Part shown: positions 5,261 through 14,161 of the stretch, piece after piece
Layout of the letters: every line of letters starts with the position of its first letter
Position numbering within the stretch: the stretch's first letter is position 1
The notes under the pieces: model-generated
The model's database searches: none
What the model was told of the DNA's origin: nothing
What the model saw: only the letters and a program-made list of their open reading frames with translations
Source: CAZPUS01 sp964589825
GTDB lineage: Bacteria > Fibrobacterota > Chitinivibrionia > Chitinivibrionales > WJKA01
Direction: 5' to 3'
Assembly (NCBI GenBank): GCA_964589825.1
Contig: CAZPUS010000044.1
Location: 1 to 21,220, forward strand
DNA: 21,220 bases
Made by a program: the position numbers and the translations under genes

Positions 5261-6187
5261 TCACGTACTCACCAGATAACGCCATGTCCGCCTGATTTTA
5301 TTGAGGACATATGTACATCCGGCATATAATAATCCTGTAACCATCTCAATGGTCTGGGGCGGTCTATGGTAATAAGGAGTGCTTACTTTTGTATACCCCA
5401 GATGCGCAAGCATGTCAAATGTTAAGTACTCGAACATCCCGATTTCCCGCTGACTGAGATTTTTTTTCCAGGCGACCGCTCTCCCGGGGTCTATCTTCCC
5501 TCCGACCAGGGCGTGTTGTTTTCTGGTATAGGCAGGGACACGGGCATCCCCCTGCTGCATCATGGAATCATTATACGGCAGGTGTGCAAAATCACACATG
5601 GCACGGATTGTCTTTTCCGGCTTTCGAACCAGGTCTTCATAATGGACTCTCATCACCGCATGGGGATATTTGTGTTCCATCGCGAGGCCATACGCCAGCG
5701 CATCTATCCAGTGCGCAGCGGCATGGGGGATGCTATTCGGTCCCCAGTCCACCTGCATAAGCGATGAGGCGACCGCCCTTCCGTCCCTGACCATATGCAC
5801 GATTTTGCACTCCGGAAAAATGTCGAAAAGTGTTTCAAAATATCGTACATGTGACGGCGTATGGTCAATCCAGAAGTCGGCATCCCCTTTGCCGTGTTCT
5901 TGTGCGTAGCACATGACAATGGATAAAATGAGCTCCTCGCATCTGCGGGATTGCAACGCACTCCTTTCCCATTTTGATGCGGAAAGCCCCCAGATTTTGT
6001 ATCTCCAGTTTTTACGAACAGCGGTTATTACGCGCTTTTTGTCCTCGTCCCGATTGGTTGCGTTAGGAAAACAGCTGTAAATAAACTGCGACTCCGGTGT
6101 GGTTACCGCATTTTGCGCCCTGCCCAGGATGTTTCCCGCTAACGTGGTACCGCTTCTATCGCAACCTGCAATAAAAATAGGTTTCAT
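5261..6187 (-). CDS. PAPS-dependent sulfotransferase family protein
   Basis: A 308-residue cytosolic-type sulfotransferase that would move sulfate from PAPS to a carbohydrate or other hydroxyl. The 5'-phosphosulfate loop is at the extreme N-terminus, FIAGCDRSGTTL (residues 5-16), and the 3'-phosphate site is VHMVRDGRAVASSL (130-143) with Arg134 and Ser141/142. MRVHYEDLVRKPEKTIRAMC (179-198) and the C-terminal GGKIDPGRAVAWKKNLS are further family hallmarks. No signal peptide is present, although the last 30 residues contain a hydrophobic stretch (MVTGLLYAGCTYVL) that could touch the membrane. The length is normal and no defect is seen. It is the last gene of the main operon before the island, 80 bases after the kinase fusion. 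A second, broken sulfotransferase lies at 11827-12259, so sulfation may once have occurred at two positions. Confidence 0.88.
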   Translation of the reverse strand: MKPIFIAGCDRSGTTLAGNILGRAQNAVTTPESQFIYSCFPNATNRDEDKKRVITAVRKNWRYKIWGLSASKWERSALQSRRCEELILSIVMCYAQEHGKGDADFWIDHTPSHVRYFETLFDIFPECKIVHMVRDGRAVASSLMQVDWGPNSIPHAAAHWIDALAYGLAMEHKYPHAVMRVHYEDLVRKPEKTIRAMCDFAHLPYNDSMMQQGDARVPAYTRKQHALVGGKIDPGRAVAWKKNLSQREIGMFEYLTFDMLAHLGYTKVSTPYYHRPPQTIEMVTGLLYAGCTYVLNKIRRTWRYLVST

Positions 6188-6267
6188 TCGTTTTGTGCCA
6201 TCCCAAAAATCGTTACCGACACATCCGGTTTACAATTGCGATCAAAACCCTATACCCGTGCAACCGT

Positions 6268-7617
6268 TTATACCCGGTTCAGTGTCTTGATATCCGTATC
6301 GCATATACCGAACGGAATGGGGAAGCTGTCCTGGAACTCCTTCTCCATCGCGCTGCCAAGCGCCCGAGGGTCGTCACACACAAACACAAAGGCCCCGCCG
6401 CCGCCTGCCCCGCATATTTTCCCACCGTATGCACCGTGTTGTTTTGCAAAGGCATACATCCGCTCCAGGTAGTCGGACGATGTAGCCGGTGCGAGCTGTT
6501 TCTGCGCTGCAAAATTCCGCTCCATTATCTGCGCACACCGTTGATATTCCCTGCCTGCCAGTGCCTGTGCAAACTCGTAGCCGCACGCCACAAGCGTGTT
6601 GAGCGCCTCGCGACCCGCATCGCTCGTATGGTTGTCATAGACCTGCTTGACCACGGTTTGCGCATTACGTGATGCCCCGGTATGTATAAGCACCAGGCGG
6701 GAGACGAATTCTTCCACCGTTTCCGCATCGATGCGCGGGCCGCAGACCTTTCCGTAGTCACTTCCGAACTCGAAACAATTGATGCCGCCGAACACGATGG
6801 CGTACTGGTCCTGTCTGCCGATAGCCCAGTTGAGATCTTTGTTCTCCATTGTAAAGAGGTCTTCGGCTATCCGGCTGCAGCTGCGGGCATCGGTGTTGTA
6901 ATCCCGTGCACTGATAAGCTGCAGCAGCTTTGCCGCAGTCGAGGTACTCAGGCCGCTGCCGCGGGGATACCCCGAAAAATTGAACGCCCCTTCCCGGTAC
7001 TCTATATACGGCGTAATCGCCAGATTGGTAACGCAGCCTTTTGCGTTGTTCATTATGTAGGGCACGTCGGTCCATCCGCCGGCAAAATCGATTCGAAGCG
7101 GTGCCTTGTACGAAAAGGTGATCTTGTCGATGATGCCGCTGGAAGAGGTCGCTTCGAGCTCGGGCGGGACCTCGCGGGAAACGGTCTGCAACCTGATACC
7201 GAGACGATCGCACAACGCCTTTTTCTCATTCATTGCGGAGTCGTCGTCATTGAGTACGAATATATCCGGACGCAGGTTTTCAAGAATAATTCGGAAATCT
7301 ATTTTGCCCGCCTCAATGCGGGTATCGTTGAGTACCGTATAATCGACATCCTGCAGGGCGGCAACCAGGTAAAGACGATTGTTTTCCGGATTCACCGGCC
7401 GGCTCGGCCCCTTGAGTTGGGTGATAACACTGTCACGCCCCACGCCGACCACGAGTACATCGCCGTACTGCTTGCACTGATTGAAGAATACGGGATGGCC
7501 GGACTGCAGAATATCGTAGCATCCCGAACAGAACACGATCGTATTTTCCCGATGCCGGGTACGGATATCGTTGAGATCTTCTGCGGTGAGTACTTTCTGC
7601 CGTATGGTATCGAACAT
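6268..7617 (-). CDS. Fused nucleotidyltransferase - GHMP sugar kinase
   Basis: Two-domain protein of 449 residues. Residues 1-165 are a cytidylyltransferase-like domain related to the C-terminal half of HldE/RfaE: VFCSGCYDILQSGH (28-41), a long P-N-ENNRLYLVAAL segment (75-88) and SSSGIIDKI (158-166) in place of the usual STTxII. Residues 168-449 are a GHMP kinase closest to HddA and fucokinase-type enzymes: KAPLRIDFAGGWTDVP (171-186), the ATP loop GSGLSTSTA (220-228), RQDQYAIVFGGIN (268-280) and GAGGGGAFVFV (403-413). Together the domains could phosphorylate a free or 7-phosphorylated sugar at C1 and transfer a nucleotide to it. The first His of the nucleotidyltransferase HxGH motif is Gln38 here, which may reduce or alter that activity. 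It starts 5 bases after the upstream membrane gene's stop. Substrate is unknown. Confidence 0.88.
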   Translation of the reverse strand: MFDTIRQKVLTAEDLNDIRTRHRENTIVFCSGCYDILQSGHPVFFNQCKQYGDVLVVGVGRDSVITQLKGPSRPVNPENNRLYLVAALQDVDYTVLNDTRIEAGKIDFRIILENLRPDIFVLNDDDSAMNEKKALCDRLGIRLQTVSREVPPELEATSSSGIIDKITFSYKAPLRIDFAGGWTDVPYIMNNAKGCVTNLAITPYIEYREGAFNFSGYPRGSGLSTSTAAKLLQLISARDYNTDARSCSRIAEDLFTMENKDLNWAIGRQDQYAIVFGGINCFEFGSDYGKVCGPRIDAETVEEFVSRLVLIHTGASRNAQTVVKQVYDNHTSDAGREALNTLVACGYEFAQALAGREYQRCAQIMERNFAAQKQLAPATSSDYLERMYAFAKQHGAYGGKICGAGGGGAFVFVCDDPRALGSAMEKEFQDSFPIPFGICDTDIKTLNRV

Positions 7618-7622
7618 AATAG

Positions 7623-9230
7623 CTACGAACCTTTTTCTGATTCAACAGGATTCGGATTATCGACTGATATCGCCATCACGCGATATCTTTCGTTTTCATA
7701 CATTAGCTGCGCTGCTTCGAAACTATACTCAACGCCCTTTGTCGCATGGAGTTTTGCATACTCATGCTTGTCAATCACGACAAGATCTATACCGTATTTT
7801 CGTTTAAAATAATTAAAATCGGGCCTGATGGCATCAAAGTCGACATGGTCTTCATCCATATACGCGAACCCGTTTTCTTTACTCAGGATGAAACGGTAAT
7901 AAAATCTGTGGCTATTGAATAAAAAATAGGATAACCTGAATGAAAGTTTTGTCGGTATGGTAATGATACTTCTGGTATCGAGCGTATTCAGAAAAGAGAG
8001 TACCGGCTCCAACGACATCCCCGGAGAAAAATGAATATTCTCCAGCACTTGATCGCGGTTTGATGCACCAAAAATAATAACCACAATACAAATTTGTACA
8101 ACCAACAGATACTCAAGCCACATATACCCGGTTTCGAATTGCGTTATATACACAACGAACAAAAAATAGACAAACGGTGCACTATATTCGAAATAACGCT
8201 CCGCCTGTCCCAAAAAAAGGAATGGCCTCTGGGAAGTAATAATAAACGCAATCAGAGAAAACAGCACAAGCCAGCACACATAGCGGGTGAGAGCAAATTC
8301 GAAAATCGGGCCGATTTTTCCATATGCAGGTACCACAAATGCAGCGATCAGTAACGGAGGGATGGAATATGCGGCAATTACATAGCTCGATTCTGAAAAC
8401 ACCGATTGTAAAAACTTCTTGGGACGTGCAATCAGATAATAGGGCAAAAAAACCAGGTTTTTTAAATTTTCTCTGCGTATTGGGGCAGTATTGCACAGCA
8501 CATGCCGGGAATACCACTTATAATGATGATACTTTGACACGAGAATCAATTTAAGCCCCAGACCGGGAAATGCAAATATCACCGCAATCACGGCACATAA
8601 GGGGATAATCGGAAAAAAAGAGCGGTACACGCACCCGAGAAACAGACTCGCACCGGCCATTACCTGCAGTGCAAACTGTGAGGTAGCCACTATCATCAGA
8701 CCCAACACTACACACACAAGTAACAGATAATTGGCATGAAAGAGAAGAACTCCTCCCATCGCGAGAAAAAATAAAAAAGTAAGAAGCAGCCCGAAGGTCC
8801 GCGCGCCGATTGTTTTTACCCGTGAAGTAAATGGGGACAATATCGGTGCGGTTGCAGTAAGAAGTGCAACCAACCCGGCATAAGAGAATCCTACGTGGTC
8901 GGCCGGTGTCAACCCGTATTCGGTCAGCACCATACGTGTTGCAATATAAACCGTCAGCACAGTACAACACTCATACCCGATACAAAGGCTCTTACCTGCA
9001 AGCCCCCAGAGTCTCTCAGGGAATAATGAGATTATCCAGTGATGCAAAACCGGATATCCTCTGTATCCCTTTATTACCGAATTCGACACTTCGCCCAGTT
9101 TTTTTTTCCGGCACTCTTTTAAAAACCGAATATTCCAGAAATGCACAAAATCGTCGGTATCACGACTTACGGCAAAAAGCAGACGAAGTGTAAAAGTCAA
9201 AAGCAGTATCACTATCAATTCAATAACCAT
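7623..9230 (-). CDS. Polytopic membrane protein, GT-C-like glycosyltransferase candidate
   Basis: A 535-residue protein with about 11 predicted membrane segments in residues 1-400 and a soluble C-terminal domain (about 410-535). After the first helix the sequence reads SRDTDDFVHFWNIRF (22-36); acidic DxD/DD residues in the first outer loop are the usual mark of GT-C enzymes that use polyprenyl-linked sugar donors. GYRGYPVLHHWI (55-66) continues that loop. It could therefore add a sugar on the periplasmic face, or be an O-antigen polymerase (Wzy), a group too diverse to exclude. It is the only glycosyltransferase-like gene in the window. The ATG at 9228-9230 has AGG 8 bases upstream. The kinase fusion follows after 5 bases. 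Membrane nature is certain; function is tentative. Confidence 0.6.
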   Translation of the reverse strand: MVIELIVILLLTFTLRLLFAVSRDTDDFVHFWNIRFLKECRKKKLGEVSNSVIKGYRGYPVLHHWIISLFPERLWGLAGKSLCIGYECCTVLTVYIATRMVLTEYGLTPADHVGFSYAGLVALLTATAPILSPFTSRVKTIGARTFGLLLTFLFFLAMGGVLLFHANYLLLVCVVLGLMIVATSQFALQVMAGASLFLGCVYRSFFPIIPLCAVIAVIFAFPGLGLKLILVSKYHHYKWYSRHVLCNTAPIRRENLKNLVFLPYYLIARPKKFLQSVFSESSYVIAAYSIPPLLIAAFVVPAYGKIGPIFEFALTRYVCWLVLFSLIAFIITSQRPFLFLGQAERYFEYSAPFVYFLFVVYITQFETGYMWLEYLLVVQICIVVIIFGASNRDQVLENIHFSPGMSLEPVLSFLNTLDTRSIITIPTKLSFRLSYFLFNSHRFYYRFILSKENGFAYMDEDHVDFDAIRPDFNYFKRKYGIDLVVIDKHEYAKLHATKGVEYSFEAAQLMYENERYRVMAISVDNPNPVESEKGS

Positions 9231-9264
9231 ACAGCAGCCTGTCGCGGATCATGTATACACCTAA

Positions 9265-10353
9265 TCAGCGGTTGCGTGCAAAACGCAATCGCTTTTTTAC
9301 GAATTCCACTTCATGTGCAGAGAAAAAACCAATAAGCCATAACAAAGGGAAATAGAGCAGAATAATACCGCTTTTAACCGCAATGCCCCCGCCAATACCC
9401 GTGGTGTTTGCAATGAAAAAACCCGTTGCGTACAACACTCCCGCAAAAAACGTAATCGCAACGATCCGGAAATAGTCAAAACACACACAGAAACTGCGCA
9501 ATGTAAACGCCAGTTTTAAGCCATCCCATACGATGTAAGAAATCGCAGTCGCCACTGCAGCACCCATAAAACCCCATTGGGGAATAAAAAGAAAATTCAA
9601 TCCCATGTTGACCGCACAGGCTATCACGATGTTCATTGCAATAATAAACGATCTGTTTTTCATAAGCAATCCCCATCCGAGAAAAAGCCCCAGCCCGTAA
9701 AACACGTAAGAAAAGCAGATAAAAGGTATCACGACCCATGCAGGCCAGAACGCCTTATTGCGGGTAACTACCATAAGAATTTCGCGGGAAAAAAGCGATA
9801 CGGCAAGTGCACAAAACATCGAGAGCAGGTAATAATACGTAGCCCCATTTGCGACAATTTGTTTCTGCTCTTCTGGTTCTGATTCCTTCTGAAACAATAT
9901 CTGCTGCAACCCCTGCTTAAGAGGCGTCACAATAAAAATATTCAACAGTGACGCAATACGGTATCCAATATCATAAATCCCAATAGCAGACAAAGGGGAA
10001 AAGATCTTCAGCACATACCTGTCTCCGGAGTTGATCAGGATATTTGAATAACCTGAAACGATCAGGGGCTAGCCGAACGAAAGCGGTGCTTTGAGCGCAC
10101 CGATTCTGATACGTGCTTTCGTATTCCGCACAAATACCGGTGTGATCAATAACACAATACAGCCGAACCTGACAACATCTCCTATAATAAGCGCGCCTAT
10201 CCCGAAATCCCACCGAAATAAAAGCAGTAGTGTCGTTGCTGCCGAAACAACCAGTGACATAATTGAAACAAACATATAATACCGTGCGCAGCCTCTCAAA
10301 CGGATCATGGGTCGACACAGGTACTGAACAAAGCTGTAAAAGTGGCGATCTTT
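9265..10353 (-). pseudogene. wzx: Wzx-type polysaccharide flippase, broken (N-terminus lost and in-frame amber)
   Basis: The C-terminal three quarters of a MOP/RfbX-family lipid-linked oligosaccharide flippase are readable in one frame: RYYMFVSIMSLVVSAATTLL, then KAPLSFG, a TAG at 10069-10071, and PLIVSGYSNILINSGDRYVL. In intact Wzx proteins this stretch reads continuously as (S)FGLPLIxSxxxxxxLNSxDRY, so the TAG replaces a Leu codon (TTG to TAG by one change). Upstream, the frame opens directly after the TGA of the radical SAM gene, so about 110-120 residues (three or four membrane helices) are absent. A downstream GTG at 10014 could start only a 249-residue fragment. The rest of the C-terminal part is free of further lesions, which suggests recent inactivation. 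Transport of the repeat unit would need another flippase. Confidence 0.82.
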
Positions 10354-11826
10354 TCAGCCGTGCAGCAGTAGCCGCCTGATCCTTTTTCTTACGTGTAACG
10401 GTATCATTTGTATTACCACGTTTATCACCCAGATGTTCATGATGTATAGCAGCAGATACCCGAAATGAAGACGTCCAGTTTTGACATGTGCAAAAAACAA
10501 ATACTTATATGCTTTGCGTTGCATATACAATGCGGCACAGTGTACCTGTTTCATGTTTTTATAGCTCGAATTAACAAAGGTAGGCGTGGCGGGGTTTTTA
10601 TATTGCGTCCAGTCATCACTGAGTATTTCATTTTTCTCCTTTAATGTCCGGTACAATAACGAATTCGGCATCAGGAACAAAGGAGTCGTACTAAAGCTAT
10701 ACGGCTCGGTATCTCTAATAAACCGGGCATTGCTGCGCAAGGATTTTCGTGTCTCCCCCGGAATGCCGGGAGTGAAATAAAGATGCACCTTTATTCCACT
10801 TTTCTTTATACGCGAGATAATCGCTTTGGCCTTTTCAAGGTCGATTTTTTTATCGACATATTCCTGTAATTCCGGATCGGTCGTTTCTATTCCCAGTCTC
10901 ACATTATCACAACCGGCCTTTGCAAGCAATTCGATAAGCTCCTCATCGAAGAGTTCCACCCTGTTATTTATTTGCCAGCTGATTTGTAATTTTTTTTCTA
11001 TTATGTTGCGACATATTTTTTTGGCCCGCTGCATATCGACGGCAAATTCGTTATCGAGCAGGACGACACAGTCGATGCAATATCGGCGATGCAACAGCTC
11101 CATCTGTGCTACTACCTGATCACAGGACTGATACCGCACCCCCATGTTATGCCGTGCGCCCCCGCAATATCTGCAATTGAATATGCAGCCTTTCATCGTG
11201 GTAATTGTCGCCATACGCTGCGGCGCGTCTCCTACTTGCGATGCATCCTTTCTGAGCTCAAGATACGCGGGCATGTTAAACGCGTCGAATGCAGGCAGAG
11301 GGAAACGGGTTAGGTCCGCAAGAGGGGCGTCTCCGGTGTCTTCAAGCCTCCCGTCCCTGTTTATTAAAAAACCGGGGGTATATCTCAGGGCCCCGTGTTT
11401 TCGTATCTCCCTGAGCGCATCGACGATCGGCATCTCTATCTCTTGTTTGCATATGTAGCTTGATTTGAGCTTATACAACTTCATCATGTCTATTTTATCC
11501 ACCGTCTGCTGCACCACAACGGCGATGGTGGGAAAGTCCAATTCGGCTGTTTTTCTGTCCCACGGTATGTGGCTCCAGGATACAAACGCGATTATTACAT
11601 CCGGCTGGATCCGATCCACCGACGCATTTACCTGTTGATATGTCAAGCCATCCCGCTGAGCTTCGATTAAAAACAACTGCTCACTGGGTAATTCCCTTTT
11701 AATAAGTGCATACAGCATCGGTGCGGTATACGGAGTTCGTGCGGTACGTACAGGCCCGTTGAATTTGTCTTCCCGCAGGATCCAGTACCCGTTGACCCTG
11801 GGCGGAATTATCATAACTATTTTCAT
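10354..11826 (-). CDS. B12-binding-type radical SAM enzyme
   Basis: A 490-residue protein. Residues 1-140 form a Rossmann-like domain of the cobalamin-binding type (MKIVMIIPPRVN, then TPYTAPMLYALIKREL and PDVIIAFVSWSH) without the DxHxxG cobalamin ligand motif. The radical SAM core starts at ATITTMKGCIFNCRYCGG, where Cys214, Cys218 and Cys221 bind the 4Fe-4S cluster (CxxxCxxC). DNVRLGIETTDPE and GIKVHLYFTPGIPGETRKSL are typical later strands. The last 60 residues include a hydrophobic and then basic tail (FGYLLLYIMNIWVINVV, RKRIRR) that may attach it to the membrane. The reaction in a polysaccharide locus could be methylation, epimerisation or another radical change; the substrate is unknown. 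The ATG directly follows the TGA of the sulfotransferase remnant. It appears intact while both flanking genes are broken. Confidence 0.85.
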   Translation of the reverse strand: MKIVMIIPPRVNGYWILREDKFNGPVRTARTPYTAPMLYALIKRELPSEQLFLIEAQRDGLTYQQVNASVDRIQPDVIIAFVSWSHIPWDRKTAELDFPTIAVVVQQTVDKIDMMKLYKLKSSYICKQEIEMPIVDALREIRKHGALRYTPGFLINRDGRLEDTGDAPLADLTRFPLPAFDAFNMPAYLELRKDASQVGDAPQRMATITTMKGCIFNCRYCGGARHNMGVRYQSCDQVVAQMELLHRRYCIDCVVLLDNEFAVDMQRAKKICRNIIEKKLQISWQINNRVELFDEELIELLAKAGCDNVRLGIETTDPELQEYVDKKIDLEKAKAIISRIKKSGIKVHLYFTPGIPGETRKSLRSNARFIRDTEPYSFSTTPLFLMPNSLLYRTLKEKNEILSDDWTQYKNPATPTFVNSSYKNMKQVHCAALYMQRKAYKYLFFAHVKTGRLHFGYLLLYIMNIWVINVVIQMIPLHVRKRIRRLLLHG

Positions 11827-12259
11827 TCAGCCTCTTTTGATATTCTCTTGTTCACAGTCACGAAAAAACTCTTCCAGTGCACCAAAATCATAGCGTAGCG
11901 TATGCGTCTGGATTTCATAAAAATCCTTTTTGGCAATGCTTCTTTTGTCACTAACCTGAAAGCGGGCGGGCAATTCCCCACACGGGGGCAACGCTAAATG
12001 AGACATCGTATTTTGTAATAATTGCCTGCAGCAGCAGCGTCGTTCCCGACCGTGGTGCCCCTGCTATAAATATGGGGAAGGTACCTTTTTTCCCCTTCGC
12101 GAAATCGGCATGCGGGAATAAATCGCACCCGCTGAAATCGGTCGCTCCCAGAAAAACACACCTCATCAACATTTCCTTCACCTGGGTTGAATAACTTTTC
12201 TCATAAACCTGCATGCCTTTTGTGCATTCATAACAAAAAGCGACCACCCGTTCCGGCGC
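11827..12259 (-). pseudogene. Sulfotransferase remnant (frameshifted, central part missing)
   Basis: One minus-strand frame, open from the asnB stop, gives a 5' part ending in TFPIFIAGAPRSGTTLLLQA, the 5'-phosphosulfate loop of PAPS-dependent sulfotransferases, then runs to a stop at 11951. A second frame, shifted by one base near the five-G run at 11994-11998, continues as PPCGELPARFQVSDKRS and ends FGALEEFFRDCEQENIKRG, with its TGA abutting the radical SAM ATG. Joined, they give only about 145 residues, half the family's usual length, and the 3'-phosphate site (RDGRAxxSS-like) is absent. The gene has thus lost its centre and its frame. The close fit of the last stop to the next start suggests this was a functional operon member. 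A different short gene in the second frame (MSHLALPPCG...) is less likely. Confidence 0.6.
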
Positions 12260-14161
12260 TCAGCTGCGTGTAAAGCATCGAAGCCATGAATCGAAATTAA
12301 GCAAACTCCACACGAGCAATCTTCGATTCACCTTACCACTCAGATGCTCGTCCGAAAGCTGCTGTACGCTCTTTTTATCAAAATACGCATACACCGGAGA
12401 TTCGCAATACAATGTATCCTTTACATACTCAATACTCTCCCCTTTGAACCACGCCGCATCGGGTGCGGAAAACCCCTGTTTCACGTCACCGCTGACACTC
12501 GAGGGCACATATCGGCTGAGCATACGGCGCAGCAGCAGTTTTCCGTCCCTTGTTTTTCTGAAGTATCGTTTGGTTTTGGGTCCGGGCTCATTTTCATTCA
12601 GTCGTACCACGTTTTTGAGATTCCCGACCTTCAAATTGACCGGAACCCTCATCGCGAAATCGACGAGATCGTTGTCAAGAAACGGAACTCTGGTCTCCAG
12701 ACCGTGCGCCATGCTCAATGAATCCTCGACCATAAGCAACCCGTGAAGAAACGTCTTTGCCTCAAAGTAGAGCGAATGATTGACATAGTCCTCGGGCCTG
12801 GTAAACTGTTGCGCATGAGACTTGAAAACATCACGAAAAATGTCGCGAGTCCACACATGATTCACTTCGTCCCATATCGGTGCGAACACCTTATGCAGCA
12901 GCTTGTTTCTGATTAAGCGCTGCCAGTAGGTGTAATATTTATCGATATAATTTTCAAAATCGTCATTAACCGCCGCCCGATAGTATCGCCAGGGATAGCC
13001 GCCGAACAGTTCATCACCGCCGGTTCCGGCCAGCACGACTTTTACGAATTTGCCTGCAAGCTTGGCCGCGTAATAATTGGGATATGACTGCCCGACCCGC
13101 GGTGTCTCCAGATGCCAGGTGTATGCCGGCATGCAACGCTCCATGTCTCCCGATTTCAACACCATTTCATAGTGCTCTGTTTTGAAAAGATAGGACATGT
13201 ATTCGGCTTTTTTCCTCTCGTCAAAGCCAAGTTCCAGTCCCGATGCGGAGCTGAGGTCGAAGCCGCAGGTAAAGGTTTTCATGTACGGCAATTGCCGTGC
13301 CGCCACGGCGGTAATCGACCCCGAATCCATACCCCCGCTGAGGTATGCGCCCACATCCACGTCAGATACCAGTTGACGCCGTACCGCACGGGAAAACAGA
13401 CGGTCCAGCTCTTCGATATATTCACGCTCATCAGCAGCTTCTTCCGGCTCACGAAAATCGAAATCCCAGTATTGGGTAAATGACTTTTCGATGTTATGCG
13501 GACCCTCCCGAACCAGTTGTTCGTACTCTATTGTCGCATAATGGCCGGGAGGAAAGGTAGAAACGTTTTTGATGAAATTCTTTTTTGTAAAGAGGTTTTG
13601 GAAAGTAAAATATTCAACCAGCGCTTCGTAATCGACTCGGATATCAAAGCGTGGATGGGATAGAAACGCCTTTTGCTCCGATGCAAACATTATTACGTCA
13701 TTTCCCGCGCACGTATAGTAAAGCGGCTTAATTCCGTAACGATCGCGAGCGAGAAATAATGTACACTTCTCGGTATCCCATATGGCAAAGGAGAACATTC
13801 CATTGAGTTTTTCCACGCATCGTTCTTTCCACTGCGCATACGCAATGAGTACTACTTCCGTATCGGTGTGCGAAAAAAAGCGGTGCCCGAGTGATTCCAG
13901 CTCGGAGCGCAATTCTTTGAAATTGTATACCTCGCCATTGTACGTGATTACGTATCGCGAATCGGCAGTTTTCATCGGCTGGTGTCCTGTTTCGGACAGA
14001 TCGATTACCGAGAGTCTGCGGTGGCCCAGCCCCACATATCGTTCGATCCATTGACCTTCATCATCAGGACCACGATGGGCGATACTGTCGGTCATCCGCT
14101 GCAGAAGTGTTGCAGATACCGGCTCACGGCTGAGGTTGACTATTCCCGCTATTCCACACAT
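12260..14161 (-). CDS. asnB: Asparagine synthetase-like glutamine amidotransferase (sugar amidation candidate)
   Basis: A 633-residue class II amidotransferase. Cys2 of MCGIAG is the glutaminase nucleophile after Met removal; RLSVIDL (49-55), NGEVYN (75-80) and SHTDTEV (97-103) form the glutamine site. The synthetase half has the ATP pyrophosphatase loop YLSGGMDSGS (273-282) and GTGGDELFGGYPWRY (379-393). Both active sites look complete, so it should release ammonia from glutamine and activate a carboxylate with ATP. In surface-polysaccharide loci relatives such as WbpS and WbtH are proposed to convert uronic acids to uronamides; with WbpB/WbpD-like enzymes in the same operon, that is the likely role (inference), rather than asparagine synthesis. 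The ATG overlaps the propeller gene by 13 bases. The next frame downstream continues in phase after its stop into the sulfotransferase remnant. Confidence 0.9.
   Translation of the reverse strand: MCGIAGIVNLSREPVSATLLQRMTDSIAHRGPDDEGQWIERYVGLGHRRLSVIDLSETGHQPMKTADSRYVITYNGEVYNFKELRSELESLGHRFFSHTDTEVVLIAYAQWKERCVEKLNGMFSFAIWDTEKCTLFLARDRYGIKPLYYTCAGNDVIMFASEQKAFLSHPRFDIRVDYEALVEYFTFQNLFTKKNFIKNVSTFPPGHYATIEYEQLVREGPHNIEKSFTQYWDFDFREPEEAADEREYIEELDRLFSRAVRRQLVSDVDVGAYLSGGMDSGSITAVAARQLPYMKTFTCGFDLSSASGLELGFDERKKAEYMSYLFKTEHYEMVLKSGDMERCMPAYTWHLETPRVGQSYPNYYAAKLAGKFVKVVLAGTGGDELFGGYPWRYYRAAVNDDFENYIDKYYTYWQRLIRNKLLHKVFAPIWDEVNHVWTRDIFRDVFKSHAQQFTRPEDYVNHSLYFEAKTFLHGLLMVEDSLSMAHGLETRVPFLDNDLVDFAMRVPVNLKVGNLKNVVRLNENEPGPKTKRYFRKTRDGKLLLRRMLSRYVPSSVSGDVKQGFSAPDAAWFKGESIEYVKDTLYCESPVYAYFDKKSVQQLSDEHLSGKVNRRLLVWSLLNFDSWLRCFTRS

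Noticed and set aside
6682..7812. A 376-codon plus-strand open frame
   Set aside because: It is antisense to the kinase fusion and the membrane gene, whose motifs are clear; no family features are seen in it.
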